Source: Methanomassiliicoccus sp. UBA6 (lineage in GTDB: Archaea > Thermoplasmatota > Thermoplasmata > Methanomassiliicoccales > Methanomassiliicoccaceae). From it: DNA of 13,543 bases. Below the pieces are notes generated by a model, which searched no databases, was not told the DNA's origin, and saw only the letters and a list, made by a program, of their open reading frames with translations. The stretch's first letter is position 1. Each line of letters begins with the position of its first letter. The translations under genes and the position numbers were made by a program. Shown here piece after piece: positions 6,210 through 12,562 of this stretch. The DNA lies in assembly GCA_002508545.1 (NCBI GenBank), contig DAVH01000035.1, forward strand, positions 5,858 to 19,400, written 5' to 3'.

Positions 6210-7766
6210 TCACGCTTTTCCGTCGCGGGCCTTCATTAGCTTGTACTCCATGCTGTCCAGCAGAGCCGTGAGGGAAGCCTCGATGACGTTGGAGGACACT
6301 CCCACGGTGGTCCACGACCGCTCGCCGTCAGTGGACCTGATCAGCACCCTGACCTTCGCCCCGGTGGCGTCCTTGCTATCGATCACCCTGACCTTGTAGT
6401 CGGCCAGCCGGACCTTCTGCAGCTCGGGGTAGAAGTGCTCCAGCGCCTTGCGCACGGCGCGGTCGAGGGCGTTGACCGGACCGTTGCCGTCGGCCGCGGT
6501 GTGCTCCATAGCTCCAGTGGAATCGACGACCTTGATGCTCGCCTCCGACGACACGTTGCTGCCGGCGACGTCCACGAATATCCTGAAGCCTTCCAGCCGG
6601 AACGGGGGCTTGATGCCGTTCTGTATGCGGCGGACCAGCAGCTCGAACGACGCCTCGGCGCCCTCGAACTGGTAGCCTTCCGACTCCAGGTCCTTGAGGC
6701 GGTCGAGGACCATCCTTCCTGATCCCTTGTCCGGATCGATCCCGAACTCCTTCATCTTCGCCAGGATCGACGCCGTTCCCGCCAGCTCGGACACCAGGAC
6801 CCGGCGCTCGTTGCCGACCGTCGATGGATCGATGTGCTCGTAGGTCTTCGCGTCCTTCATCACCGCGTTGACGTGCACACCCCCCTTGTGGGCGAACGCG
6901 CTCTTGCCAACATAGGGCAGCCGGGGGTCCGCGACGATGTTCGCGGTCTCGCTGACGAAGTTCGAGAGCGGGGTCAGGTGCGACAGGTCCGTGATCGAAA
7001 GCTCCCTGCCCATCTTCAGCGCCAGGGCGGGGATGATGGAGCACAGGTTGGCGTTGCCGCACCTCTCGCCGAGGCCGTTGATGGTCCCCTGGACCATGGT
7101 TGCGCCGTGCTCCACCGCGGCGAGGGAGTTGGCCACCGCCAGGTCCCCGTCGTTGTGGACGTGCGCCCCCAGCGGGATGTCGAACCGTTCGCGCACCACG
7201 TCGAACGCCTCCCCGATGTCCTTGGGCAGCGAACCGCCGTTGGTGTCGCAGAGCACGAGCCAGTCGGCGCCGGCATCGGCCGCCGCCTTCAGCGTAGAGA
7301 GCGCGTACTCCGGGTTGGCCTTGTAGCCGTCGAAGAAGTGCTCCGCGTCGTAGACGACCTCCAGGCCGTGGCCCTTGAGGAAAGCCACGCTGTCGGCGAT
7401 CATCTCTAGGTTCTCTTCCAGAGTTACTTTGAGCGCGTTCCTCACGTGGCGGTCCCAGCTCTTGCCGAAGATGGCCACGCACGGCGCCCCGGACTCGACC
7501 AGCGCCCTGAGATTGGGGTCTTCGGAGGCCTTGATCCCGGCCTTGCGGGTGCTGCCGAACGCCACCAGGCGGGCATGCTCGAACCGCATCTTTCCGGCGG
7601 CCTCGAAGAACGCCTGGTCCTTGGGGTTGGAGCCTGGCCATCCGCCCTCGATGTAGTCCATGCCGAACTGATCGAGCCTCCTGGCGATGTCCAGCTTGTC
7701 CTCGGTGGAGAAAGATACGCCCTCTGATTGGGTGCCGTCCCTAAGTGTGGTGTCGTATATGGCCAC
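6210..7766 (-). CDS. cimA: (R)-citramalate synthase
   Basis: CimA condenses pyruvate with acetyl-CoA to citramalate, the first step of the threonine-independent route to 2-oxobutyrate and isoleucine. The 518 residues match the length of the long bacterial-style citramalate synthases. Visible features are the catalytic 'YDTTLRDGTQSEG' (residues 4-16), the metal-binding 'AHVHNDGDLAVANS' (201-214), 'GLGERCGNAN' (231-240), 'FAHKGGVHV' (291-299), and a C-terminal LeuA-type regulatory domain from about 385 to 512, where isoleucine or leucine would bind. This form is distinct from the shorter methanogen CimA/isopropylmalate synthase lineage, which suggests past transfer. The start is GTG at 7766; the upstream ATG frames hit a stop before it. 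Homoserine dehydrogenase and its ACT partner lie directly upstream on the same strand. 2-isopropylmalate or homocitrate synthase are less likely, given the 'YDTTLRDGTQSEGVSFS' start. Confidence 0.93.
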   Translation of the reverse strand: MAIYDTTLRDGTQSEGVSFSTEDKLDIARRLDQFGMDYIEGGWPGSNPKDQAFFEAAGKMRFEHARLVAFGSTRKAGIKASEDPNLRALVESGAPCVAIFGKSWDRHVRNALKVTLEENLEMIADSVAFLKGHGLEVVYDAEHFFDGYKANPEYALSTLKAAADAGADWLVLCDTNGGSLPKDIGEAFDVVRERFDIPLGAHVHNDGDLAVANSLAAVEHGATMVQGTINGLGERCGNANLCSIIPALALKMGRELSITDLSHLTPLSNFVSETANIVADPRLPYVGKSAFAHKGGVHVNAVMKDAKTYEHIDPSTVGNERRVLVSELAGTASILAKMKEFGIDPDKGSGRMVLDRLKDLESEGYQFEGAEASFELLVRRIQNGIKPPFRLEGFRIFVDVAGSNVSSEASIKVVDSTGAMEHTAADGNGPVNALDRAVRKALEHFYPELQKVRLADYKVRVIDSKDATGAKVRVLIRSTDGERSWTTVGVSSNVIEASLTALLDSMEYKLMKARDGKA

Positions 7767-7843
7767 TTTACTGGCAAATAAATAAATCCCGCGCCATATA
7801 TTTCATGCCTAGATACTCCTTGACTGGATAGGTCATGGAGTCA

Positions 7844-7858
7844 CACCTTATAAAGGTG
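7844..7858 (-). promoter_or_regulatory. TATA-centred inverted repeat upstream of cimA
   Basis: CACCTTATAAAGGTG has perfect six-base arms around ATA, so a TATA box (TTTATAA on the minus strand) sits in the middle of a palindrome, between hom and cimA. It could be the cimA promoter and a repressor site at once. Predicted transcripts start near 7826, giving a leader of about 60 bases. The leader holds a GGAG and a small in-frame ORF ending TAA one base before the cimA GTG. Confidence 0.4.
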
Positions 7859-7867
7859 GCCCCATCC

Positions 7868-8881
7868 TCATCGTCCCTTGGCCTGGTTGTCGCTGAGGAT
7901 GGCCAGGATGTCGCTGAGGATCGCGCTGGCGGTCTCCATCCGTCCCGCGCCCCGACCGACCACGGTGACCTCGCCGGCCAGGTCGGTCAGCAGCTGCACG
8001 ATGTTCAGCGTTCCTCCGATCGCCAGGGGATGCCCGCTGGGCACCATGCGGGGCGATACCTCCAGCCGGTCCTTGTTGATCTCACCGATCAGGCGGATGA
8101 CCTTCTTCTGCTCCCCGGCCAGGGCGATGGCGTCCTCGGTGATGCTCCGGATGCCCGTACGCACCACGTCGTTGTAGGTGACGTCCATACCGAAGATCGC
8201 GTTGGCCAGGATCGCGAGCTTGCACGCCGAGTCCACGCCGTCGATGTCGTACGACGGGTCCCGCTCGGCGATACCCATCTCCTGGGCCTCGCGGAGCGCC
8301 TGCTCGAACGGCAAGCCTTCATCCTTCATCCGGTTCAGGATGAAGTTGCAGGTGCCGTTGAGGATGCCCCTGAGGGAGAAGATCTTCTCGCCCCTCAGCA
8401 GCTCCCGCGATAGGTTGATCACTGGCATGGCCCCGCCCACCGAAGCCTCGTACCTCAGCTGGACCTTGTTCTTGGCCGCGGCCTTGGAGAGCTCGCGGAA
8501 CCTGAGGGCCAGGGGGCCCTTGTTCGAGGTCACCACGTTCTTCCCGGCGTTCAGCGCTGCCATGCTGTACGTATACCCGGGCTCGGGGTCCAGGATGTTC
8601 GTGGGGGTCGTCTCGATCAGGGTGTCGAAGTCGTACTCCTCGATGAGCTCCCTCATGCCGTTGTCGATGTCCTTGGTGCCGACCTTCCCGGTGGCGTTCT
8701 TGCGGGACACCAACTCCGCGGGGTCCAGGCCCTTGGAGCTCTTGACGAAGGACTTGGAGTCGAACGCGCCCACGATGCGAACCGGCTGCCCGAAGCTCTT
8801 AGCGAACAGCTCCTGGCGCATGCCGATGACCTCGGCGATGCCCTGGCCGACCGTGCCGAAACCGGCGATGACGACCTTCAT
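7868..8881 (-). CDS. hom: Homoserine dehydrogenase
   Basis: This enzyme reduces L-aspartate semialdehyde to homoserine with NAD(P)H, the branch point to threonine and methionine, in the cytoplasm. The 337 residues equal the compact archaeal form, with no C-terminal ACT domain. Visible features are the Rossmann loop GFGTVGQG (7-14), 'TSNKGPLA' with Lys121, the family signature 'GGAMPVINL...RGILNGTCNFIL' (149-182), and the active-site region 'AERDPSYDIDGVDSACKL' with Glu206, Asp217 and the catalytic Lys221. Its ATG directly follows the TGA of the ACT-domain gene (TGAATG, no gap), so the two are co-translated. The missing allosteric domain is probably supplied in trans by that neighbour. The assignment is very secure. 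Confidence 0.97.
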   Translation of the reverse strand: MKVVIAGFGTVGQGIAEVIGMRQELFAKSFGQPVRIVGAFDSKSFVKSSKGLDPAELVSRKNATGKVGTKDIDNGMRELIEEYDFDTLIETTPTNILDPEPGYTYSMAALNAGKNVVTSNKGPLALRFRELSKAAAKNKVQLRYEASVGGAMPVINLSRELLRGEKIFSLRGILNGTCNFILNRMKDEGLPFEQALREAQEMGIAERDPSYDIDGVDSACKLAILANAIFGMDVTYNDVVRTGIRSITEDAIALAGEQKKVIRLIGEINKDRLEVSPRMVPSGHPLAIGGTLNIVQLLTDLAGEVTVVGRGAGRMETASAILSDILAILSDNQAKGR

Positions 8882-9379
8882 TCACTCCAGCCCCCTGATG
8901 AGTATGTACTCGCGCTTGTCCGAGCGCTGCTTGAAGAACTGGTCCAGGGAGGCGATGGTCTCCTTCTTCGACGCCTTGCCGGTCACCAGGGCGGCGCGCG
9001 ATGAGGAGTTCGCGGAGCCGGTGTAGCGGACCTCGATCGACGCCACGTTCTCCATCGACTCGAGCGCCTTGGTGATGTTCTCCAGCTCCTTGGTAGGGAT
9101 GTTCCCCACGATGAGGTATTGGATGGGATAGGTCTCGAACACCGAGTCGATCTTGGCGACGTCGACCTCCCGCTTCTTCCACACCTCCAGGATCTTGTTG
9201 AGCGCCTGCTCGGAGCGGACCTCGAAGGTGACGTTGACCGCGATCCTCCCGCCAATCTTGTCGTCGTGATGGTGTATGACCCCACGTATGTTGCCGTCGT
9301 TCGCGGAGATCGGCTCCAGGGCTCCCACCAGTTGTCCAGGTATGTCCTTCAGCCGCAGGTCTGCGTTCACCTTCATCAT
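8882..9379 (-). CDS. Double-ACT-domain regulator of homoserine dehydrogenase
   Basis: The protein has 165 residues. Residues about 1-75 form one ACT-like unit ('MKVNADLRLKDIPGQLVGAL', with the typical D-x-PG-L turn before the first helix). Residues about 84-125 form a second ('YPIQYLIVGNIPTKELENI...ASIEVRY'), followed by a helical tail. ACT domains bind amino acids, and here threonine or another aspartate-family end product is the obvious candidate. The gene abuts hom with zero gap, and in many archaea such a protein is named the allosteric regulator of homoserine dehydrogenase. Two consecutive ATGs open the gene. A TATA box (AAAATATG, minus strand) lies about 40 bases upstream, giving a short leader with GGATGG. 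Direct contact with Hom is an inference from the gene pairing. Confidence 0.88.
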   Translation of the reverse strand: MMKVNADLRLKDIPGQLVGALEPISANDGNIRGVIHHHDDKIGGRIAVNVTFEVRSEQALNKILEVWKKREVDVAKIDSVFETYPIQYLIVGNIPTKELENITKALESMENVASIEVRYTGSANSSSRAALVTGKASKKETIASLDQFFKQRSDKREYILIRGLE

Positions 9380-9415
9380 ATCGCCATCCGGTATTCGGCG
9401 TCCTGACGGCTTAGG

Positions 9416-9426
9416 ACATATTTTAT
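9416..9426 (-). promoter_or_regulatory. TATA box for the ACT-hom operon
   Basis: ATAAAATATG on the minus strand lies about 42 bases before the first ATG of the ACT-domain gene. It predicts a transcript start near 9395 and a leader of about 16 bases. Confidence 0.5.
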
Positions 9427-9533
9427 GGTTGATGGCACGGCAGCGAGCTTCATAGGGGATATCGAGGAGACGGCGCGATCAATCGAAAGAGCGAGCCACG
9501 ATGCGGCTGTGAGTGAAGTGAAAAGAGCCAGAG

Positions 9534-9617
9534 CGCCGAGGGTGAGATTTGAACTCACGAGTCCTTGCGGACACAAGCTTTCCAGGCTTGCGCCTTACCG
9601 GTCTGGGCCACCTCGGC
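9534..9617 (-). tRNA. tRNA-Ser (anticodon GGA)
   Basis: The 84-base minus-strand sequence folds as a class II tRNA. The acceptor stem is GCCGAGG/CCTCGGC, with G as the discriminator base. The anticodon stem CAAGC/GCTTG encloses CTGGAAA, so the anticodon is GGA and it reads UCC/UCU serine codons. A long variable arm (GTCCGCAAGGAC) is present, as expected for serine, and the T-arm contains GTTCAAATC. CCA is not encoded, and no intron is present at the anticodon. Confidence 0.97.
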
Positions 9618-9643
9618 TTGTTTTTGCTGGTTACCGCGTCATT

Positions 9644-9653
9644 GTTTATAAAC
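9644..9653 (-). promoter_or_regulatory. TATA box for tRNA-Ser
   Basis: GTTTATAAAC, a perfect palindrome, is centred about 31 bases upstream of the first tRNA base. This is correct spacing for an archaeal promoter with transcription starting a few bases before the mature 5' end. Confidence 0.65.
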
Positions 9654-9657
9654 ATTG

Positions 9658-9691
9658 TCGCTACCAAACTCGCATTCCCATGAGGTAGCGA
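9658..9691. repeat. Inverted repeat upstream of the tRNA-Ser promoter
   Basis: TCGCTACC (9658-9665) and GGTAGCGA (9684-9691) are perfect reverse complements with an 18-base spacer. They lie just upstream of the tRNA-Ser TATA box. Role unknown. Confidence 0.35.
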
Positions 9692-9843
9692 TTGGTGAAG
9701 ATTTATCGATCCCTTTGACTCATCCCTCGAACCGCGTCTTCCTTTTGATAAATCCATTTTCATAACTGCCCGACCGAGCCATTCTTAGTTTGTCAATGCG
9801 GTTTTCGCTCACCCCCGGGGAAAAGGGTGCTAAATGCGGCGGA

Positions 9844-9864
9844 CTCTCCACGGGATAAGGAGAG
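9844..9864 (+). promoter_or_regulatory. Hairpin that would mask the ribosome site of the 93-aa ORF
   Basis: CTCTCC (9844-9849) pairs perfectly with GGAGAG (9859-9864) around a nine-base loop. The 3' arm is the ribosome-binding sequence, one base before the ATG at 9866. Folding would hide the start site. Confidence 0.35.
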
Positions 9865-9865
9865 A

Positions 9866-10147
9866 ATGCCCGTGAACATCATCGACGAAGATGCGCTGGA
9901 AGAGCTGAAGAAAGAGCTGGCGAGACCCCGGGCGGGGCCGCCGGAGCGAGTGGATAGGAAGAGACCGGGGAAGAGGAAGGACACGGGGGAGGGCTCTCAT
10001 GCCCTTCCCTGTGCGGACATGACCTGCCCCTGCCGCATCATTAGCAAGGACGATCAGCAGCCTCATCGGGATAGAGTGTCCCGCACCGTCGGCCGCCCCC
10101 GCCTGGCCGATAGGATATCCTCGATAGAGAGGTCGAAGGAGCTGTAG
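9866..10147 (+). CDS. Doubtful small charged protein (93 aa)
   Basis: The first 40 codons look real. They follow AAGGAGAG, have strongly GC-rich third positions like the neighbours, and encode a helix with a charged surface (VNIIDEDALEELKKELARPR) then a Lys/Arg/Pro-rich stretch. After that the coding signal weakens: a 13-bp hairpin occupies 9982-10013, a small cysteine cluster (CADMTCPC) follows, and the last 85 bases overlap the 3' end of the convergent nitrilase gene, ending in TAG. The gene may therefore be truncated or frameshifted after residue 40, or may be a short regulatory ORF. The ribosome site itself lies in a 6-bp hairpin (9844-9864). I do not recognise any family. Confidence 0.4.
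   Translation: MPVNIIDEDALEELKKELARPRAGPPERVDRKRPGKRKDTGEGSHALPCADMTCPCRIISKDDQQPHRDRVSRTVGRPRLADRISSIERSKEL
9982..10013 (+). other. 13-bp RNA hairpin (plus strand)
   Basis: CACGGGGGAGGGC (9982-9994) pairs with GCCCTTCCCTGTG (10001-10013) around the six-base loop TCTCAT. All 13 positions pair on the plus-strand RNA when two G-U pairs are counted. On the minus strand the same two positions become A-C mismatches, so the plus-strand RNA is the better folder. It may still work as a terminator for the nitrilase transcript, which ends 50 bases away and then meets a pyrimidine-rich stretch. Confidence 0.45.
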
Positions 10148-10839
10148 TCCTCCTCGAAGTACTTGTTCTTGACCACCCTGCCGCCGCGGGGGCCGCACGC
10201 CTCCCCGCCGCCGAAGAACACCTGGTTCAGCTGGGTGCCCACCTGGTTCACGTACACCATGTACGCGGTGTTCTCGATCGCCCTCGCCGGGATGAGCTTC
10301 TCGAAGTACTCCCGCGAGGTGACCGGGGACGCGGAGATGCAGATGATGGCCTCCGCGCCGGCCAGAGCGTACGACTTCGACAGCTCGGGGAAGAACATGT
10401 CGTAGCAGATGATCGCCCCTACCTTGCGGCCCTCGACGTCCATGAGCTCTCCCGAGGTACCCGCCCCGAAGTAGAGCGACTCCTCGAACGGCCCGAAGCT
10501 CGCCGGGTTGACCTTGTCGTACCGCTGGACGATCTCGTTCGGCGAGACCAGAACGGCGCTGTTGCGGAGCACCCCCGGCACCTGGTCGTCCCACGCAGGC
10601 ATGCCGAAGAGGACGTGGACGCCGTGCTCATCGCATAACTCTTCCACCGCCCTGATGCTGGCGCCGTCCGTTCCCTCGGCGAGGCGGAAGACGTCGTCCC
10701 TGACCATGTATCCGGTGAGGAAGAGCTCCGGGAAAACGTAGAGGTCGGCGTCGCCGTTCTCCACCACCGCGGTCATGCGGGATAGGTTCTCCTTCTTGTC
10801 ACCTAGGGCACAGGGTACCTGAGCGAGGGCGATGCGCAT
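10063..10839 (-). CDS. Carbon-nitrogen hydrolase (nitrilase superfamily amidase)
   Basis: Members of this superfamily hydrolyse amide or nitrile C-N bonds through a Glu-Lys-Cys triad. All three are visible in the 258 residues: Glu38 in 'VFPELFLTGY', Lys109 in 'QRYDKVNP' and Cys145 in 'GAIICYDMFFPE'. A conserved glutamate follows in 'GPFEES' (119-120). The full-length single domain is cytoplasmic, with no signal peptide. The gene is divergent from nadE with only 68 bases between them. In many bacteria a nitrilase-type glutaminase domain is fused to NAD+ synthetase, so this protein might supply ammonia from glutamine or another amide to NadE. That partnership is inferred; a general omega-amidase or other amide hydrolase is equally possible. 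Confidence 0.92.
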   Translation of the reverse strand: MRIALAQVPCALGDKKENLSRMTAVVENGDADLYVFPELFLTGYMVRDDVFRLAEGTDGASIRAVEELCDEHGVHVLFGMPAWDDQVPGVLRNSAVLVSPNEIVQRYDKVNPASFGPFEESLYFGAGTSGELMDVEGRKVGAIICYDMFFPELSKSYALAGAEAIICISASPVTSREYFEKLIPARAIENTAYMVYVNQVGTQLNQVFFGGGEACGPRGGRVVKNKYFEEDYSSFDLSIEDILSARRGRPTVRDTLSR

Positions 10840-10871
10840 TCTATCACGACGAGGTCATGATGGCAAGGTAA

Positions 10872-10893
10872 GAGATAAAAGGAAGGTACCTTC
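10872..10893. promoter_or_regulatory. Divergent nitrilase/nadE promoter with palindrome
   Basis: GAGATAAAAGG is a TATA-like element placed about 30 bases before the nadE ATG. Read on the other strand (TTTTATCTC), it is suitably placed for the nitrilase gene. Directly after it is GAAGGTACCTTC (10882-10893), a perfect 12-base palindrome between the TATA box and the nadE start. That is where a repressor would block nadE transcription. Confidence 0.45.
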
Positions 10894-10907
10894 TTCCCTC
10901 ATCCCGT

Positions 10908-11708
10908 ATGAGGCCGCAGCTCAAGGACTACGCCCGCCCCGCCATCGAGAACTTCATCCGCCAGAAGGTCGAGGAGAGCGGGGGGAACGGCGTGGTCATT
11001 GGTCTGAGCGGGGGCATCGATTCGGCGGTGGTGGCCAAGCTGTGCGCCGATGCCGTCGGGCCGGAGAAGGTGCTTTGCATCTTCATGCCCTCGCCGACCA
11101 CCTGCCAGCAGGACCGCCTCGACGCCGAGTCTTTTTCACAAAGCCTCGGGATCCCGTTCAAGGTGGTGGAGGTGGCGCCCGCGGTGGAGGCGTTCCGGGA
11201 CATGTTGCCCTCTCCCGACCGCAGGGAGTGCACCGGCAACCTCACCGCCCGGTGCCGCATGATCGTGCTGTACCACCACGCCTGGCTGACGGGCCGGGTG
11301 GTCATGGGGACCAGCAACAAGAGCGAGCTCCTGACCGGCTACTTCACCAAGTTCGGCGACGGTGGCTCCGACTTCTGCCCCATCGGCGATCTGTACAAGA
11401 CCGAGGTCAGGCAGCTCGCCCGGGAGATCGGCGTCCCGGACGCGATCATCGACAAGGCCCCGTCGGCGGGACTGTGGGAGGGGCAGACCGACGAGGGGGA
11501 GCTGGGCATCACCTACGACGATCTCGACCAGGTGCTCTTCGGGTTCGAGCGCTCGCTCGGGGACGCGGCGGTGGCGGCCGAGACCGGCGTGCCACTGGAG
11601 AGGGTTCAGAAGGTGCGTGCGATGCACCTGCGCACGGCGCACAAGCGCAAGACCCCGCTCATCCCGAAGCTCGGAGTAAGGACACTAGGCATCGACTGGC
11701 GTGAATGA
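10908..11708 (+). CDS. nadE: NH3-dependent NAD+ synthetase
   Basis: NadE amidates nicotinic acid adenine dinucleotide to NAD+ with ATP, the last step of NAD synthesis. The 266 residues show the PP-loop ATP pyrophosphatase signature SGGIDSAV (34-41). They also show the deamido-NAD and Mg region 'GTSNKSELLTGYFTKFGDGGSD' split over 134-155, 'CPIGDLYKTEV' (157-167) and 'KAPSAGLWEGQTDE' (183-196), all diagnostic. The length is that of the ammonia-using form, with no N-terminal glutaminase domain; a nitrilase-type protein is instead encoded divergently next door. The ATG lies about 31 bases from a TATA-like element, so the mRNA is nearly leaderless. The 3' end overlaps the convergent membrane protein gene by 24 bases. 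Confidence 0.96.
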   Translation: MRPQLKDYARPAIENFIRQKVEESGGNGVVIGLSGGIDSAVVAKLCADAVGPEKVLCIFMPSPTTCQQDRLDAESFSQSLGIPFKVVEVAPAVEAFRDMLPSPDRRECTGNLTARCRMIVLYHHAWLTGRVVMGTSNKSELLTGYFTKFGDGGSDFCPIGDLYKTEVRQLAREIGVPDAIIDKAPSAGLWEGQTDEGELGITYDDLDQVLFGFERSLGDAAVAAETGVPLERVQKVRAMHLRTAHKRKTPLIPKLGVRTLGIDWRE

Positions 11709-12188
11709 GTCTTCGTCCCTGATGGCCTGGACCATGGCCGAAGCGTTCTCGGCGTCGAACACCACGCGGTCCGCCCTCTTTCCCAGCGCCCACCCGAAGG
11801 GCCTCTTGCTCCTTAACCGCACCTCGATCAGGTCGTCCCGCCGCGAGGTGACGTAGAGCGTGGCGTCGAGCAGCCGGAAGAACACCCCGGTGCGGGTCGG
11901 CCCCCTCTCGACCCGCGCCACGCTCATGATATCATTCAGAGGCATCTCGGCGCGGAAGTACCATCCCTGGCGCAGTACCAGCATCCCGTCCCCGACCTCA
12001 TGCGAAGTGAGCAGCGGCGAGACCCCCATGACGACGAGGACGACCCCTTCCAGGGCCATGAATGCCGCAATGTACACGGCCTCGGCGCTGATCAGCACTA
12101 GAATGGCCAGGGTCGCCGGGACCATGACGGCGACGAAGACCATGTTCTGTATGAACGCGCGCCGGGAGTACGGGAACGATCGCCGCAT
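11685..12188 (-). CDS. Membrane protein with two helices and a PH-like domain
   Basis: This 167-residue protein has two closely spaced membrane helices (about residues 13-34 and 38-58), followed by a beta-rich cytoplasmic domain. 'GMLVLRQGWYFRAEMPLNDIMSVARVE', then 'ATLYVTSRRDDLIEVRLRSKRPF' and a final helix 'NASAMVQAIRDED' follow the order of bacterial pleckstrin-homology-like membrane proteins. The exact family is not certain and the function is unknown. A longer version starting with TTG at 12260 is possible, but its first 24 residues look like untranslated sequence, and the ATG at 12188 has a TATA-like GATATC about 27 bases upstream. The stop is TAG, within the last codons of convergent nadE. 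Confidence 0.7.
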   Translation of the reverse strand: MRRSFPYSRRAFIQNMVFVAVMVPATLAILVLISAEAVYIAAFMALEGVVLVVMGVSPLLTSHEVGDGMLVLRQGWYFRAEMPLNDIMSVARVERGPTRTGVFFRLLDATLYVTSRRDDLIEVRLRSKRPFGWALGKRADRVVFDAENASAMVQAIRDEDSFTPVDA

Positions 12189-12262
12189 CGGAGGGGACTG
12201 AAAGGGTGCGGGGATATCGTTCTTTCTAGCACAGGCGAATGGAGTGATAGCGTCAGGCAATG

Positions 12263-12278
12263 GAAAAGTTTAATAAAC
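12263..12278 (+). promoter_or_regulatory. Promoter of tRNA-Glu
   Basis: A purine-rich BRE-like GAAAA is followed by GTTTAATAAAC, centred about 30 bases before the tRNA. The spacing fits an archaeal tRNA promoter. Confidence 0.6.
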
Positions 12279-12302
12279 ACATCCTTATTTGCCAAGAAGT
12301 AC

Positions 12303-12378
12303 GCTCCCGTAGTGTAGTGGCCAATCATGAAGCCCTCTCGAGGCTTCGACTCGGGTTCAAATCCCGACGGGAGCACCA
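12303..12378 (+). tRNA. tRNA-Glu (anticodon CTC)
   Basis: The acceptor stem is GCTCCCG/CGGGAGC, followed by an A discriminator and an encoded CCA (12376-12378). The anticodon stem AAGCC/GGCTT encloses CTCTCGA, giving anticodon CTC, which reads GAG. The T-arm GGGTTCAAATCCC is canonical, and there is no intron. Encoded CCA here contrasts with its absence from tRNA-Ser in the same window. A T-rich stretch (CTCTCTATTTTG) follows as a likely stop for transcription. Confidence 0.97.
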
Positions 12379-12524
12379 CTTACTCTCTCTATTTTGCCCA
12401 TATCTTATCGGGACATTATTTTCAGCGCTCTTGCCATAGCCGCCTGCGCCCCTGGTATTCCTATGCATATGGGATTCTCCGGGGCCGAGGGCCCGACATC
12501 CCTTTGAATATAAACTTAAGGCAA

Positions 12525-12534
12525 GTTATATAAC
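12525..12534 (+). promoter_or_regulatory. TATA box for the CBS-domain gene
   Basis: GTTATATAAC, a perfect palindrome, is centred about 33 bases before the ATG at 12563 and predicts a leader of only a few bases. A second A/T-rich element (GAATATAAAC) lies 16 bases further upstream. Confidence 0.55.
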
Positions 12535-12562
12535 GAAATGAGCCTTCGCGCGTTCGATACCA

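Noticed and set aside
6376..7641. 421-codon ORF overlapping cimA in another frame
   Set aside because: Arg/Gly-rich shadow caused by high GC content; the cimA frame is unmistakable.
9830..10594. 254-codon minus ORF overlapping the nitrilase gene
   Set aside because: Low-complexity Gly/Arg/His shadow frame; the nitrilase frame has the intact catalytic triad.
10832..11704. 290-codon ORF overlapping nadE
   Set aside because: Shadow frame of nadE with no domain.
12189..12260. Longer TTG start for the PH-like membrane protein
   Set aside because: The extra 24 residues look like leader sequence, and a TATA-like element better fits the ATG at 12188.
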